The position numbers and the translations under genes were made by a program. A DNA stretch of 64,000 bases, taken from Sphingobacterium arenae. Its GTDB lineage: Bacteria; Bacteroidota; Bacteroidia; Sphingobacteriales; Sphingobacteriaceae. The stretch lies in the NCBI RefSeq assembly GCF_014692505.1, contig NZ_JACNYK010000007.1, positions 62,001-126,000 of the forward strand. The letters run 5' to 3'. Shown here piece after piece: positions 8,487 through 17,274 of the stretch; position 1 is the stretch's first letter; every line of letters starts with the position of its first letter. The notes under the pieces are model-generated. The model saw nothing but the letters and a program-made list of their open reading frames with translations, did not search any database and was not told the DNA's origin.

Positions 8487-9530
8487 ATGCAATTTACTGC
8501 AAATCAAATAGCAACATTATTGAACGGATACGTTGAAGGTGATCCCGATGTTCTTGTGAATCAATTGGCTAAGATCGAAGAGGGCGAAGAAGGAGCCCTC
8601 GCTTTTCTGTCAAATCCAAAATACGAGCATTTCCTTTATGAAACGAAAGCGTCTATCGTTATCGTTAATCAGGATTTACAGTTGATCAAACCCATTAAGG
8701 CCAGCCTCATTCGTGTAAAAGACGCATACTCAGCTTTTTCGGAACTTTTGCGAATTTACGATCAATTACGTAACGAACGAAGTGGCGTCGAGGAACCTTC
8801 CTTCATTCATGAATCAGCAAGTGTTGGACTAGATCTATATCTAGGTGCATTTTCCTATATCGGACGGAATGTGACCATCGGAAATCAGGTGAAGATATAC
8901 CCTCAGGTTTATATCGGAGATGGGGTTATCATTGGAGATAAAACGATAATCTATCCCGGCGTTAGAATTTACCACGATAGTAAAATCGGAAAAAATGTGG
9001 TACTTCATAGTGGGGTAATCGTTGGAAGCGATGGGTTTGGCTTTGCACCACAAAAAGATGGTACGTATAATAAAGTACCTCAGATCGGCAATGTGATTAT
9101 TGAAGACAATGTGGAGGTAGGCGCTAACACCGTGATAGATCGGGCCACATTGGGTTCTACAACCATTCGTCAAGGCGTGAAACTGGATAACCTCATACAG
9201 GTAGCCCATAATGTAGAAATCGGTGCAAATACCGTAGCGGCGGCGCAAACAGGCATTTCTGGGAGTACGAAGATCGGAGAGAATGTCATCCTAGGTGGAC
9301 AAGTAGGGGTTGTCGGACATATTCAAGTAGCAACAGGATCACAAATTCAGGCCCAATCTGGCGTCAATAGATCGATAGACCAAGAAAATAAGAAATGGGG
9401 AGGTACCCCTGCCATGCCCTATAACAGTAATTTACGTTCCCATGTAATTTATAGTAAACTACCGGCGCTAGAGCAACGTGTCGCAGAACTCGAAGCGCGT
9501 CTGAAAGAATTTTATAACGAAAATCGATAA
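8487..9530 (+). CDS. lpxD: UDP-3-O-acylglucosamine N-acyltransferase LpxD
   Basis: A 347-residue acyltransferase of lipid A synthesis: it adds the N-linked 3-hydroxyacyl chain to UDP-3-O-acyl-glucosamine using acyl-ACP. The N-terminal uridine-binding domain (about residues 1-100) is followed by many left-handed beta-helix hexapeptide repeats (IGxxV/IGDxT type) and a short C-terminal helix. The region GSDGFGFAPQ and the catalytic-type His in LIQVAHNVEIG are present. It starts the lpxD-lpxC/fabZ-lpxA run, with 14 bases to the next gene. A TACATTTG element lies only 5 bases before the ATG (8475-8482). Confidence 0.95.
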   Translation: MQFTANQIATLLNGYVEGDPDVLVNQLAKIEEGEEGALAFLSNPKYEHFLYETKASIVIVNQDLQLIKPIKASLIRVKDAYSAFSELLRIYDQLRNERSGVEEPSFIHESASVGLDLYLGAFSYIGRNVTIGNQVKIYPQVYIGDGVIIGDKTIIYPGVRIYHDSKIGKNVVLHSGVIVGSDGFGFAPQKDGTYNKVPQIGNVIIEDNVEVGANTVIDRATLGSTTIRQGVKLDNLIQVAHNVEIGANTVAAAQTGISGSTKIGENVILGGQVGVVGHIQVATGSQIQAQSGVNRSIDQENKKWGGTPAMPYNSNLRSHVIYSKLPALEQRVAELEARLKEFYNENR

Positions 9531-9544
9531 ATTTCCTAAATAGA

Positions 9545-10951
9545 ATGTTAGATATGAATGTAAAACAGAGGACGATACAATCTGAAATAGCAATTTCAGG
9601 CATCGGATTGCACACGGGAAAAGCTGTGAACATGAAGATTAAACCTGCTCCGGAATTTCATTGGTATAAATTTAAAAGGGTTGATTTGGAGGGAGGGCCT
9701 ATCGTGGCCGTTGATGCGGATAATGTATCCGATACATCACGTGGTACAACTATTTCCCAACATGGCGCTTCGATCAGCACGATCGAGCATTTAATGGCGG
9801 CATTGGTCGGCCTTCAAATCGATAATGTCCTCATTGAGATAGATGGTCCGGAAGTTCCCATTTTAGATGGTAGTTCGCGTATTTTTGTAGAGAAGTTAGT
9901 TGAAGCTGGCTTTGTTGATCAAGAAGCGGATCGTGATTATTACGAAATTCAGGATAATATCGTTTATGTAGAAAAAGATAGAAAAGTGGAAATTATAGCC
10001 ATGCCTTTGGACGGTTACCGCTTGACTTGTATGATTGATTTTAATTCGCCGGTGCTTGGAAGTCAACATGCTTCTATCAGTAATATAACAGAATTCAAAA
10101 ACGAAATTTCGAGTTCGAGAACATTTTGTTTTTTACACGAGTTGGAAAGTTTGGTCAATCATAACTTAATTAAAGGAGGCGATTTATCCAACGCCATCGT
10201 TATTGTGGATAAACAGGTGAGCAAGGAAGAGTTGGATAAGCTATCTGGTTTATTTAATAAAACGGTGGAAGTCGCTAGTGAGGGCATTTTGGATAATATC
10301 CAGTTACGTTATCAAAATGAACCAGCACGACATAAATTGCTGGATATGATCGGCGACTTGGCCTTAGTTGGCCGTCCGCTGAAAGGACATATCATGGCTG
10401 CCCGTCCTGGACATGCTGCGAATGCAGCTTTTGCGAAGAAAATAAAGATGCAAATCAAGAACGATAAGAACCGTAAAAACTTAAAAGTTTACGATCCTAA
10501 TATGACACCGGTTTACGATACGGTGCAAATCATGAAGATATTGCCCCATCGTCAACCGATGTTGATGGTAGATAAAATTTTGGAATTATCGGAAACGCAC
10601 GTCGTCGGATTAAAAAACGTCACCATGAATGAAGACCTTTTCATGGGACATTTTCCAGAAGCTCCCGTGTTTCCAGGCGTGTTACAAATTGAAGCTATGG
10701 CGCAAACAGGTGGTATTCTAGTCTTAAATACGGTTCCCGATCCAGAAAATTGGCTTACGTTGTTCCTAAAAATAGAAAATGCCCGTTTTAAGAATCAGGT
10801 GACTCCCGGTGATACCATTATTTTCAGTTGTGAGTTGCTAGAACCTATTCGTCGTGGAATTGCGAGAATGAAGGGGGTCGGCATGGTAGGCGATAAGGTA
10901 GTAAGTGAAGCGGAGCTTATGGCTCAAATTGTAAAAGTAAAAGGTAATTAG
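9545..10951 (+). CDS. lpxC/fabZ: Bifunctional LpxC deacetylase / FabZ dehydratase
   Basis: A 468-residue fusion typical of Bacteroidota. The N-terminal 300 residues are LpxC, the zinc deacetylase that commits UDP-3-O-acyl-GlcNAc to lipid A; visible motifs are the metal His in IEHLMAALVG and the HKLLDMIGDLALVG segment. The C-terminal 140 residues are FabZ, the 3-hydroxyacyl-ACP dehydratase, with PHRQPMLMVD, the catalytic His in FMGHFPEAPVFPG and Glu in LQIEAMAQTGG. The fusion ties fatty-acid supply to lipid A synthesis. Start is ATG 9545 or 9554 (MNVKQRTIQ); 9554 fits the family slightly better. lpxA begins 1 base after the stop. Confidence 0.95.
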   Translation: MLDMNVKQRTIQSEIAISGIGLHTGKAVNMKIKPAPEFHWYKFKRVDLEGGPIVAVDADNVSDTSRGTTISQHGASISTIEHLMAALVGLQIDNVLIEIDGPEVPILDGSSRIFVEKLVEAGFVDQEADRDYYEIQDNIVYVEKDRKVEIIAMPLDGYRLTCMIDFNSPVLGSQHASISNITEFKNEISSSRTFCFLHELESLVNHNLIKGGDLSNAIVIVDKQVSKEELDKLSGLFNKTVEVASEGILDNIQLRYQNEPARHKLLDMIGDLALVGRPLKGHIMAARPGHAANAAFAKKIKMQIKNDKNRKNLKVYDPNMTPVYDTVQIMKILPHRQPMLMVDKILELSETHVVGLKNVTMNEDLFMGHFPEAPVFPGVLQIEAMAQTGGILVLNTVPDPENWLTLFLKIENARFKNQVTPGDTIIFSCELLEPIRRGIARMKGVGMVGDKVVSEAELMAQIVKVKGN

Positions 10952-10952
10952 C

Positions 10953-11750
10953 ATGATACAACCGTTATCATACATACATCCGGAAGCTAGGATAGCTCAA
11001 AACGTAGTAGTGGAACCATTTTCCACTATTCATCGGGATGTAGAAATTGGCGAAGGCACTTGGATCGGGTCCAACGTTACGATTATGAATGGTGCACGCA
11101 TCGGAAAGAACTGTCGAATCTTTCCCGGAGCCGTTATTTCGGGTGAACCGCAAGATTTAAAGTTTGAAGGAGAAGTTACGACTGCCGAAATCGGTGATAA
11201 TACAACGATCCGGGAATGTGTAACGATCAATCGAGGCACGAAAGATCGATACAAGACCTCGATTGGAAAAAATTGCCTTATTCAAGCGTATAGTCATATC
11301 GCCCATGATTGTTTTGTCGGCGACAACTGTATCTTCTCCAACTCCAGTACGTTGGCTGGCCACATCACTGTGGGGGACTATGTTGTTCTTGCCGGGATGG
11401 TCGCTGTTCATCAATTTTGTAAAATTGGGTCACATGCGTTTGTGACGGGAGGAACGTTGGTTAGAAAAGACGTGCCGCCATTTATCAAAGCAGCAAGAGA
11501 ACCCATAGCCTATGCCGGAATAAACTCGGTAGGATTGCGTCGACGCGGATTCAGCGCGGAAGAGATTACGGAGATTCAGGACATCTACCGAATATTATTT
11601 GTACAGCATCGAAATTTGACCAAGGCGTTGGATTTGGTGGAAGCAGAATTTACACCGACAGAATTACGTGATGAAATACTTTCCTTTGTACGTAATTCCA
11701 ATCGAGGTGTAATTAAAGGTTTTAATCAGGGAAAATCCGCTACACTTTAA
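10953..11750 (+). CDS. lpxA: UDP-N-acetylglucosamine O-acyltransferase LpxA
   Basis: A 265-residue enzyme catalysing the first lipid A step, transfer of a 3-hydroxyacyl chain from ACP to UDP-GlcNAc. It shows the hexapeptide beta-helix from residue 5 on, GEPQDLKFEGE, NRGTKDRYKTSIG, the catalytic His in YSHIAHDCFVGDNC, and a C-terminal helical domain starting near GLRRRGFSAEEI. Length matches the family (about 260). It is tightly packed behind lpxC/fabZ (1-base gap) and is followed after 12 bases by an ABC ATPase gene, so all four may be on one transcript. Confidence 0.95.
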   Translation: MIQPLSYIHPEARIAQNVVVEPFSTIHRDVEIGEGTWIGSNVTIMNGARIGKNCRIFPGAVISGEPQDLKFEGEVTTAEIGDNTTIRECVTINRGTKDRYKTSIGKNCLIQAYSHIAHDCFVGDNCIFSNSSTLAGHITVGDYVVLAGMVAVHQFCKIGSHAFVTGGTLVRKDVPPFIKAAREPIAYAGINSVGLRRRGFSAEEITEIQDIYRILFVQHRNLTKALDLVEAEFTPTELRDEILSFVRNSNRGVIKGFNQGKSATL

Positions 11751-11762
11751 AAGGAAGAATTA

Positions 11763-12383
11763 TTGAATATAACTTTACAAAACTTAGGTAGACGGTATAA
11801 TAGAGAGTGGATTTTTCGTCATCTGGATTGTACTTTTTTGTTGGGGAAAAAATATGCTGTGCTCGGTCCCAACGGCTCGGGGAAATCGACACTATTGAAA
11901 GTTCTATCTGGTAGCCTAGCCTTAAGTGAAGGGGAAATTAGCTACGAAAATAAAGATGCTCAAGCTGTACTCCCCGAAGACGTATTTCAGCAGTTGACAA
12001 TTGCAGCTCCCTATATGGAGCTGATCGAAGAGTTCACACTGCGGGAGCTGATTCTATTTCATTTCAAATTCAAACCCTTTTTACCCGGTTTTAATTTAGA
12101 AGAGGTTGTTCAGATATTACAATTGGAAAGGGCGGTAGATAAAGAAATTCGGTTCTTTTCTTCTGGCATGAAACAACGTGTCAAACTAGCTTTGGCTTGT
12201 TGTTCATCCAGCAGCGTCATACTACTGGATGAACCCATGAGTAATTTGGATGCTGCTGGAGAGGATTGGTACCTGTCCTTAATCGAACGTACGACACAAG
12301 ATCGACTGCTCATTATCGGTTCCAATCAGGAAAAAGAATACGCCTTTTGTGACGAGCAAATAAATATCATGTCCTATAAGTAG
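11763..12383 (+). CDS. ABC transporter ATP-binding protein (small, lipid A cluster)
   Basis: A 206-residue ATPase starting at TTG 11763. Walker A is GPNGSGKST (about residues 37-45), the signature is unusual but recognisable (FSSGMKQR), and Walker B is VILLDEPMSNLD. No D-loop His is obvious: the H-loop region reads LIIGSNQ, so the switch His seems replaced. No permease gene is next to it. In Bacteroidota a similar short ATPase commonly follows lpxA; its exporter partner, if any, is elsewhere. The role is not established. Confidence 0.78.
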   Translation: MNITLQNLGRRYNREWIFRHLDCTFLLGKKYAVLGPNGSGKSTLLKVLSGSLALSEGEISYENKDAQAVLPEDVFQQLTIAAPYMELIEEFTLRELILFHFKFKPFLPGFNLEEVVQILQLERAVDKEIRFFSSGMKQRVKLALACCSSSSVILLDEPMSNLDAAGEDWYLSLIERTTQDRLLIIGSNQEKEYAFCDEQINIMSYK

Positions 12384-12419
12384 GCCGAATTGCTGTTTTT
12401 AAAAATGACAGATATTTCG

Positions 12420-12427
12420 TACTTTTG
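12420..12427 (+). promoter_or_regulatory. Candidate -7 promoter element of efp
   Basis: TACTTTTG matches the Bacteroidota -7 consensus TAnnTTTG and lies 25 bases before the efp start. No clear TTG -33 box is found at the expected distance (17-23 bases); a T-run at 12395-12400 is the nearest. Treated as plausible, not certain. Confidence 0.45.
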
Positions 12428-12452
12428 TGACACTAAACTCAAATAGATTGTT

Positions 12453-13013
12453 ATGTCAAAAGCATCGGAAGTAAAGTCAGGAAATATACTTCGTTTTAAT
12501 GGAGAGCTTGTTACTGTAGAAGAATACATCCATCGTACTCCCGGAAACTTACGTGCATTTTATCAAGCTAGGATGCGGAATGTACGTACCGGTAAGTTAG
12601 TGGAATACCGCTTTAGAACAGACGAAGAGGTAGAGATAGCTCGTGTAGAAACGAACGATTATCAATATCTATATGATGATGCTGATTTCTTCGTTGTCAT
12701 GGATAACAATACATTCGAGCAATTCAATATTCCAAAAGGGTTATTTGGTGATGCGGCTCGATTTTTGAAAGAAGGTATGAACGTATTGGTAGCGTTTGAA
12801 AGCGAAGATCCTATTATGGCTAGCTTACCCGCTTCCGTAGAATTAGAGATAACGTATACAGAGCCTGCTGTGAAAGGAGATACATCAACAAGCGCCCTGA
12901 AAAATGCGACCGTAGAAACAGGTGTAGAGATTCGGGTGCCGTTGTTTATTAATCAAGGTGATAAGGTGAAGGTCGATACACGCACAGGAGATTATATCGA
13001 GCGTGTAAAATAG
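12453..13013 (+). CDS. efp: Elongation factor P
   Basis: A 186-residue EF-P with the KOW-like N-terminal domain, an OB domain, and the C-terminal OB signature ending in INQGDKVKVDTRTGDYIERV. EF-P relieves ribosome stalling at polyproline. The modifiable loop here reads HRTPGNLRAF: the tip residue, normally Lys or Arg, is Asn32, with Arg34 two residues later. So the lysylation, aminopentanolylation and rhamnosylation sites are not in their usual place. A -7 element TACTTTTG at 12420-12427 precedes the gene by 25 bases, consistent with its own promoter. Confidence 0.94.
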   Translation: MSKASEVKSGNILRFNGELVTVEEYIHRTPGNLRAFYQARMRNVRTGKLVEYRFRTDEEVEIARVETNDYQYLYDDADFFVVMDNNTFEQFNIPKGLFGDAARFLKEGMNVLVAFESEDPIMASLPASVELEITYTEPAVKGDTSTSALKNATVETGVEIRVPLFINQGDKVKVDTRTGDYIERVK

Positions 13014-13054
13014 AAATATTAGGTTTAGGTTGATTATGCGGTCTTGTTAGCCTC

Positions 13055-13077
13055 TCCGGCGCAGGGCCGTTTTTTGT
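13055..13077 (+). terminator. Weak candidate terminator after efp
   Basis: A short GC hairpin (CGGC, loop, GCCG) followed by a run of six T residues lies between efp and the cyclo-ligase gene. The stem is only 4 bp, so it is a weak intrinsic terminator at best. Confidence 0.4.
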
Positions 13078-13082
13078 GATCG

Positions 13083-13658
13083 ATGATGACGAAAGCGGAA
13101 CTACGAATAACGTACAAAAAAAAGCGATCCCAGCTAACGGAGACGGAGATCAATTCGTTGAATGCTGGACTATTGCAACAGCTTTCGAAATTTGATTGGA
13201 AAGACGTGCATTACCTGCATACGTTTTTGCCCATTGCGAAGCAAAATGAGCCGGATATGTGGTCGTTTATAACGAATATCAAAATATACTCTCCTGCTGT
13301 ACATATTGTTGTTAGTCGCTCTGAACCAAAAGACCATTCCATGAAGCATTTTCTGCTAGAAGATCGAATTGAGCTAGCAGAAAATGCTTGGGGAATTATA
13401 GAGCCCATGGAGGGCGAGACGATAGCCGAAACAGCACTAGATGTTGTATTGGTTCCTTTGCTGGTCGCGGACAAAGCAGGTAATAGGATAGGGTACGGAA
13501 AGGGGTTCTACGATCGTTTTTTAGCGAAGTGTCGACCTGATTGCCGAAAAATTGGCATATCGCTCTTTGACCCGGTTGAAAAAATTGAGGACGTAGGTCC
13601 ATTGGATGTACCCATGGATATCATTGTAACACCCCGCCTTATTTATACAATATCCTAA
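13083..13658 (+). CDS. 5-formyltetrahydrofolate cyclo-ligase
   Basis: A 191-residue enzyme that converts 5-formyl-THF to 5,10-methenyl-THF with ATP, in folate salvage. The family signature is clear: VPLLVADKAGNRIGYGKGFYD, with the phosphate-binding GYGKGFYDRFL, and an N-terminal basic helix RITYKKKRSQL. Start is ATG ATG at 13083/13086. Its 3' end overlaps the convergent SerB-like gene by 20 bases, so the two transcripts are complementary at their tails. Confidence 0.92.
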   Translation: MMTKAELRITYKKKRSQLTETEINSLNAGLLQQLSKFDWKDVHYLHTFLPIAKQNEPDMWSFITNIKIYSPAVHIVVSRSEPKDHSMKHFLLEDRIELAENAWGIIEPMEGETIAETALDVVLVPLLVADKAGNRIGYGKGFYDRFLAKCRPDCRKIGISLFDPVEKIEDVGPLDVPMDIIVTPRLIYTIS

Positions 13659-14934
13659 ACTTTATCGTGTTGTCAATCTGTTTTAATTGCTTTAGAACAT
13701 TTTTGTCATATGCCGTATGAATGTCGGTCACGGCATAACCCATTTCTCCTTTTGTCATTAGAAATTGGGAAATGATATTGATATCATTTTCTGCATAGAC
13801 CTTATTTATCTGGGCCATGATGCCCGGCACATTTTTATGAATATGCAATAGTCTATGTGCTTGCGTAAGACGAGGTAATGTCAGATTCGGAAAATTACGA
13901 CTCATATAGGTGTCTCCATTATTGATGAAATCTGCCATACGTTTCGGAATAAACTCCGCATTCCGTTTTCTATATTTTTTATCGTCAAAGACTACAATTC
14001 CCTTTTCTGTGCAAATGTTTTTGTTAACATGCCCCTTTATATCGCCGAGGTATCCAATAGTCTTTAACTTGTCTGCCTGTGCTAGTTGTTCATCATCGAC
14101 GTGCTCGCCATCTGCCAATAAAAGAAGACCTACATCTTTCGTGTATTTGTCTTCGAACGTATTTTTTACGCGGATGGAGAAACCATCCCGTTTAAGGATA
14201 TCCACGGCAACATCGGGAACATCTCCGACGATAAGGCATAAAATTCGGTTTTTAGGGTACGAGATCGCTCGTGGAAGATCGTTCACGTATAAAAACTCAT
14301 CAAAACTAGGCGTAATATGGTCTGCTTTTTCCGTCACGCTCTTACGGGAAATATTTTCGGTGAACGCGAAAAATTTTTCAATTAGGCCAGATTCCTTTAG
14401 CTGGAAATCGGAATAACCGTCTCCAATACCAAATATTCTGCCGTCCAACTTAAGCTCGTTAAGTAGTTTGACTTTGCCTCCTTCGTCGGAAAGAGGATTA
14501 TTTTCGTCATACCCTATAATATTGTCGTCGCTGTCAAATTTGAATGTATTGGCGTATATATTTTCTTTTTGGATATGGTAAGGCGTTACGACCGGTGTTA
14601 TAAACTCTTTGAATCCACCAGATACAATCAAGGCAGTGTCCCTATTCTTTTTGAAAAATTCCTTATTTCGACCAAACGACCTAGAAACCTTTTTTTTCAG
14701 GTGCGTTACCAATTTATCCAAATGGCTCTTATTTGCATTCAACAGCTGGACACGCCCCGTAAGACTTTCACGAAAGGATATCTTTCCTTCCATGGCAAGG
14801 TTCGTGTAGTCTTCGATCTGTTGATAAATTTTGTCCTTATCGGGATGATTTTCTAAGGATATTCTTGCCAATTCATCCAAAGCTTCGACCTGCGTAAACG
14901 TGCTATCGAAATCGATGATGTAATAATTCTTCAT
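13639..14934 (-). CDS. SerB-type phosphatase fused to a SerA-like segment and ACT domain
   Basis: A 431-residue protein. Residues 1-220 are a HAD-IB phosphatase like phosphoserine phosphatase: nucleophile motif DFDSTFTQ (Asp8, Asp10), VSGGFKEF, and GIGDGYSDF. From about residue 228 it resembles 3-phosphoglycerate dehydrogenase, but only its outer part: a SerA-like N-terminal stretch (VDILKRDGFSIRVKN, then IGYLGDIKGHVNKNICTEKG) runs directly into ADFINNGDTYMSRNFPNLTLP and a C-terminal ACT domain HRLLHIHKNVPGIMAQINKV. The Rossmann NAD-binding segment with GxGxxG is absent. So it likely dephosphorylates phosphoserine (or a related compound) and senses serine through the ACT domain. It overlaps the SDR gene by 4 bases. 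Confidence 0.82.
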   Translation of the reverse strand: MKNYYIIDFDSTFTQVEALDELARISLENHPDKDKIYQQIEDYTNLAMEGKISFRESLTGRVQLLNANKSHLDKLVTHLKKKVSRSFGRNKEFFKKNRDTALIVSGGFKEFITPVVTPYHIQKENIYANTFKFDSDDNIIGYDENNPLSDEGGKVKLLNELKLDGRIFGIGDGYSDFQLKESGLIEKFFAFTENISRKSVTEKADHITPSFDEFLYVNDLPRAISYPKNRILCLIVGDVPDVAVDILKRDGFSIRVKNTFEDKYTKDVGLLLLADGEHVDDEQLAQADKLKTIGYLGDIKGHVNKNICTEKGIVVFDDKKYRKRNAEFIPKRMADFINNGDTYMSRNFPNLTLPRLTQAHRLLHIHKNVPGIMAQINKVYAENDINIISQFLMTKGEMGYAVTDIHTAYDKNVLKQLKQIDNTIKFRILYK

Positions 14935-15905
14935 TTATAAGTTTTAAATTCAATACTCATTTCTTTCAAAGTTAAATCAACTGGTTTAAAATCGTATCCC
15001 GTAGTGTCGGTAAGTTTCTTATTCGAATAAGCCAAAAGAGAAGCGGAAGCTTTAGCTGTTTCCCGACTCAACGCGGGACGACCTCCTTTAAAAAAGGCGA
15101 TTATTTTTGCCACTCTCCAAGCTATACTAAGCATAAAGGGCTGCGCTTTAATTTTGGGAGCTGGTTTGCCGAGTAGTTTGGCTATACGTTCTAATAGATT
15201 CTTGTTGCTGAGATTCTCACTATTGAGTACAAAACGTTCACCCCGAATGGCGCGATTGTTCATTAATAGTATCATGATTTTGACCACATCTTCGACATCC
15301 ACAATACCCACAGTTCCCGGCGGATACACCTTGATCCCTTTTTGAACCAGGTTAAAAATGGCTCCCGAAGCTTTTTTGCCGGGGCCTACTCCCATAATAA
15401 CAGATGGATTGACAATAACGGCATCCAACCCCTCCATGATACCTCGCCACACTTCCATTTCACTTTCATATTTCGAGCGCGCGTATTTAGCATGATCCGC
15501 ACCATCATCCCATTTACTCTGTTCGGAAATCAACTCACCCGCTTTTGGAGAACCAAGTGCAGCAATGGAACTGACATGTACCAGACGGGCACCGTGCTCC
15601 AAACAAAGGTTGACTATATGTTTGGTGCCCTCGATGTTGGTGTGTAGCATGCTCGCCCAATCCTCTTTTTGATAGGATATTTTTGCGGCACAATGGTATA
15701 CTTGTGTTACGCCGTTAAAGGCATCAGCTAAGGCAAAATAATCCGTGATATCAGCCGAAAACCATTCCACTAAAGAAGAGGAACGCAAGAGCTCCGGAAT
15801 TTCCGACTGTTCACGCTTGATAGCCAAGACAGCATGACCCTCATCGATTAAAAATTTAATCAATGTCGATCCCAAAAATCCTGTTCCTCCAGTTACTAGT
15901 ATCAC
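14931..15905 (-). CDS. NAD-dependent epimerase/dehydratase family (extended SDR)
   Basis: A 324-residue extended short-chain dehydrogenase with the NAD(P) motif GGTGFLG (6-12), a Ser in VHVSSIAALG and the catalytic Tyr/Lys pair in YARSKYESE (about 153-157). Such proteins include dihydroflavonol-4-reductase-like and sugar-nucleotide epimerases; substrate cannot be read from sequence. Start ATG immediately precedes ILVTGGTG. The gene is upstream of and overlaps the SerB/SerA-like gene by 4 bases, so they form one operon, but no biochemical link is apparent. Confidence 0.85.
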   Translation of the reverse strand: MILVTGGTGFLGSTLIKFLIDEGHAVLAIKREQSEIPELLRSSSLVEWFSADITDYFALADAFNGVTQVYHCAAKISYQKEDWASMLHTNIEGTKHIVNLCLEHGARLVHVSSIAALGSPKAGELISEQSKWDDGADHAKYARSKYESEMEVWRGIMEGLDAVIVNPSVIMGVGPGKKASGAIFNLVQKGIKVYPPGTVGIVDVEDVVKIMILLMNNRAIRGERFVLNSENLSNKNLLERIAKLLGKPAPKIKAQPFMLSIAWRVAKIIAFFKGGRPALSRETAKASASLLAYSNKKLTDTTGYDFKPVDLTLKEMSIEFKTYK

Positions 15906-16076
15906 CTATATCAAATTGACGTTGAAATTGTGTCGCCCAAAGATAACCTATTGGTAACGGGATTGCAAGTGTAGGAAAGAGGAAACTTTTACTTTTGCTT
16001 TCTTACTTTATTGATGTTTTGCTTACTTTTGAAATATCAATGAATCCTTCGGGATTTTACCTTTTACTTTGTTAAC

Positions 16077-17264
16077 ATGTCTTTAGCTGATTTCTTTACA
16101 CCGATCCTGACACAAGAATTTTCTTCTGGAGTGGACTTTTATACCTCACAATTCGGAAAAATTATACAAGCCAATGAAGATTCTTTCCCTGATTTGGAAG
16201 ACGCGGAAAAGAAGCCACATATAGCTTTACTAGGCGTTGAGGAAGACCGGGCATCGGTTCAGAACGGCGGCGCGAAGAAATCACCAAACGCGGTACGAAA
16301 ACATTTCTATAATCTCTATCAGGGCGATTATGATGTACGCATTGGGGATTTAGGAAACATTCAAGCCGGAGCGACCATACAGGATACGTATATCGCATTG
16401 AAAACGGTGGTGGAAGAGTTGGTGAAGCAGGACATATTACCGGTCATCATAGGCGGTGGTCAAGATCTTACTTTTGCACAATATACAGGTTATGAAGGAT
16501 TAGAGCAACGCGTGGAAGTAGCTGTTGTGGATGCTCGATTTGATTTAGATCAAGATCATGTGGAGAACACGCCGCTAAACTCCAATACCTATCTTAATCA
16601 TATTATACTGCATCAACCGGACTACTTGTTCAATCTAAGTAACCTGGCTTATCAAACTTATTTAGTAAGTAAGGAGTCCATTAATATGTACGATAAGCTG
16701 TTTTTCAGTACGATGCGAATTGGTATGATGGCAGGCCAGCTTGACCAAGCAGAGCCATTGATTCGCGCGGCGGATATGGTCAGTTTCGATATTGGCGCAA
16801 TACGAGCATCCGAAGCTCCCGGCAACGCTAATGCAAATCCAAACGGGCTATATGGAGACGAGGCATGTCAATTAGCGCGCTATGCAGGAATGTCAGATAA
16901 GTGTTCATCGATCGGTTTCTATGAGTACAATCCCACTTTTGATCCTATGGGGCACACGGGCAGTTTAGTAGCCCAGATGATATGGTGTTTTGTTGACGGA
17001 TATTATAGCCGTAAAAATGATACACCAGTTATTCCGAAATCGGCTTATATTATTTATCGTACTACATTAAAAAATGAGGATTACGAGTTGATCTTTGTCA
17101 AAAGTAAAAAATCGGACCGTTGGTGGATGCAAGTGCCCTATTTTGGGTCAAGGTCGGTCAATGAACGTTATTACTGGGTGCCTTGCCGCTACGAAGATTA
17201 TCAGCAAGCAGTAGGTGGTGATATGCCTGACCTTTGGTGGAAAACCCATCAAAAACTGCAATAG
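16077..17264 (+). CDS. Arginase/formimidoylglutamase-fold protein with altered metal ligands
   Basis: A 395-residue ureohydrolase-fold protein. The three metal-binding blocks are recognisable but changed: GGDHS reads GGGQD (His to Gln), DAHxD reads DARFDLD (His to Arg), and SFDIDAxDP reads SFDIGAIRAS (second Asp to Gly). At least three canonical manganese ligands are therefore missing. Bacteroidota members of this group are usually annotated formimidoylglutamase, but no histidine-degradation genes (hutH, hutU, hutI) are near. It may bind metal differently or be non-catalytic. Two TACTTTTG elements (15990-15997 and 16024-16031) lie upstream; rmuC follows after 10 bases. Confidence 0.75.
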   Translation: MSLADFFTPILTQEFSSGVDFYTSQFGKIIQANEDSFPDLEDAEKKPHIALLGVEEDRASVQNGGAKKSPNAVRKHFYNLYQGDYDVRIGDLGNIQAGATIQDTYIALKTVVEELVKQDILPVIIGGGQDLTFAQYTGYEGLEQRVEVAVVDARFDLDQDHVENTPLNSNTYLNHIILHQPDYLFNLSNLAYQTYLVSKESINMYDKLFFSTMRIGMMAGQLDQAEPLIRAADMVSFDIGAIRASEAPGNANANPNGLYGDEACQLARYAGMSDKCSSIGFYEYNPTFDPMGHTGSLVAQMIWCFVDGYYSRKNDTPVIPKSAYIIYRTTLKNEDYELIFVKSKKSDRWWMQVPYFGSRSVNERYYWVPCRYEDYQQAVGGDMPDLWWKTHQKLQ

Positions 17265-17274
17265 CTAGCGATTT

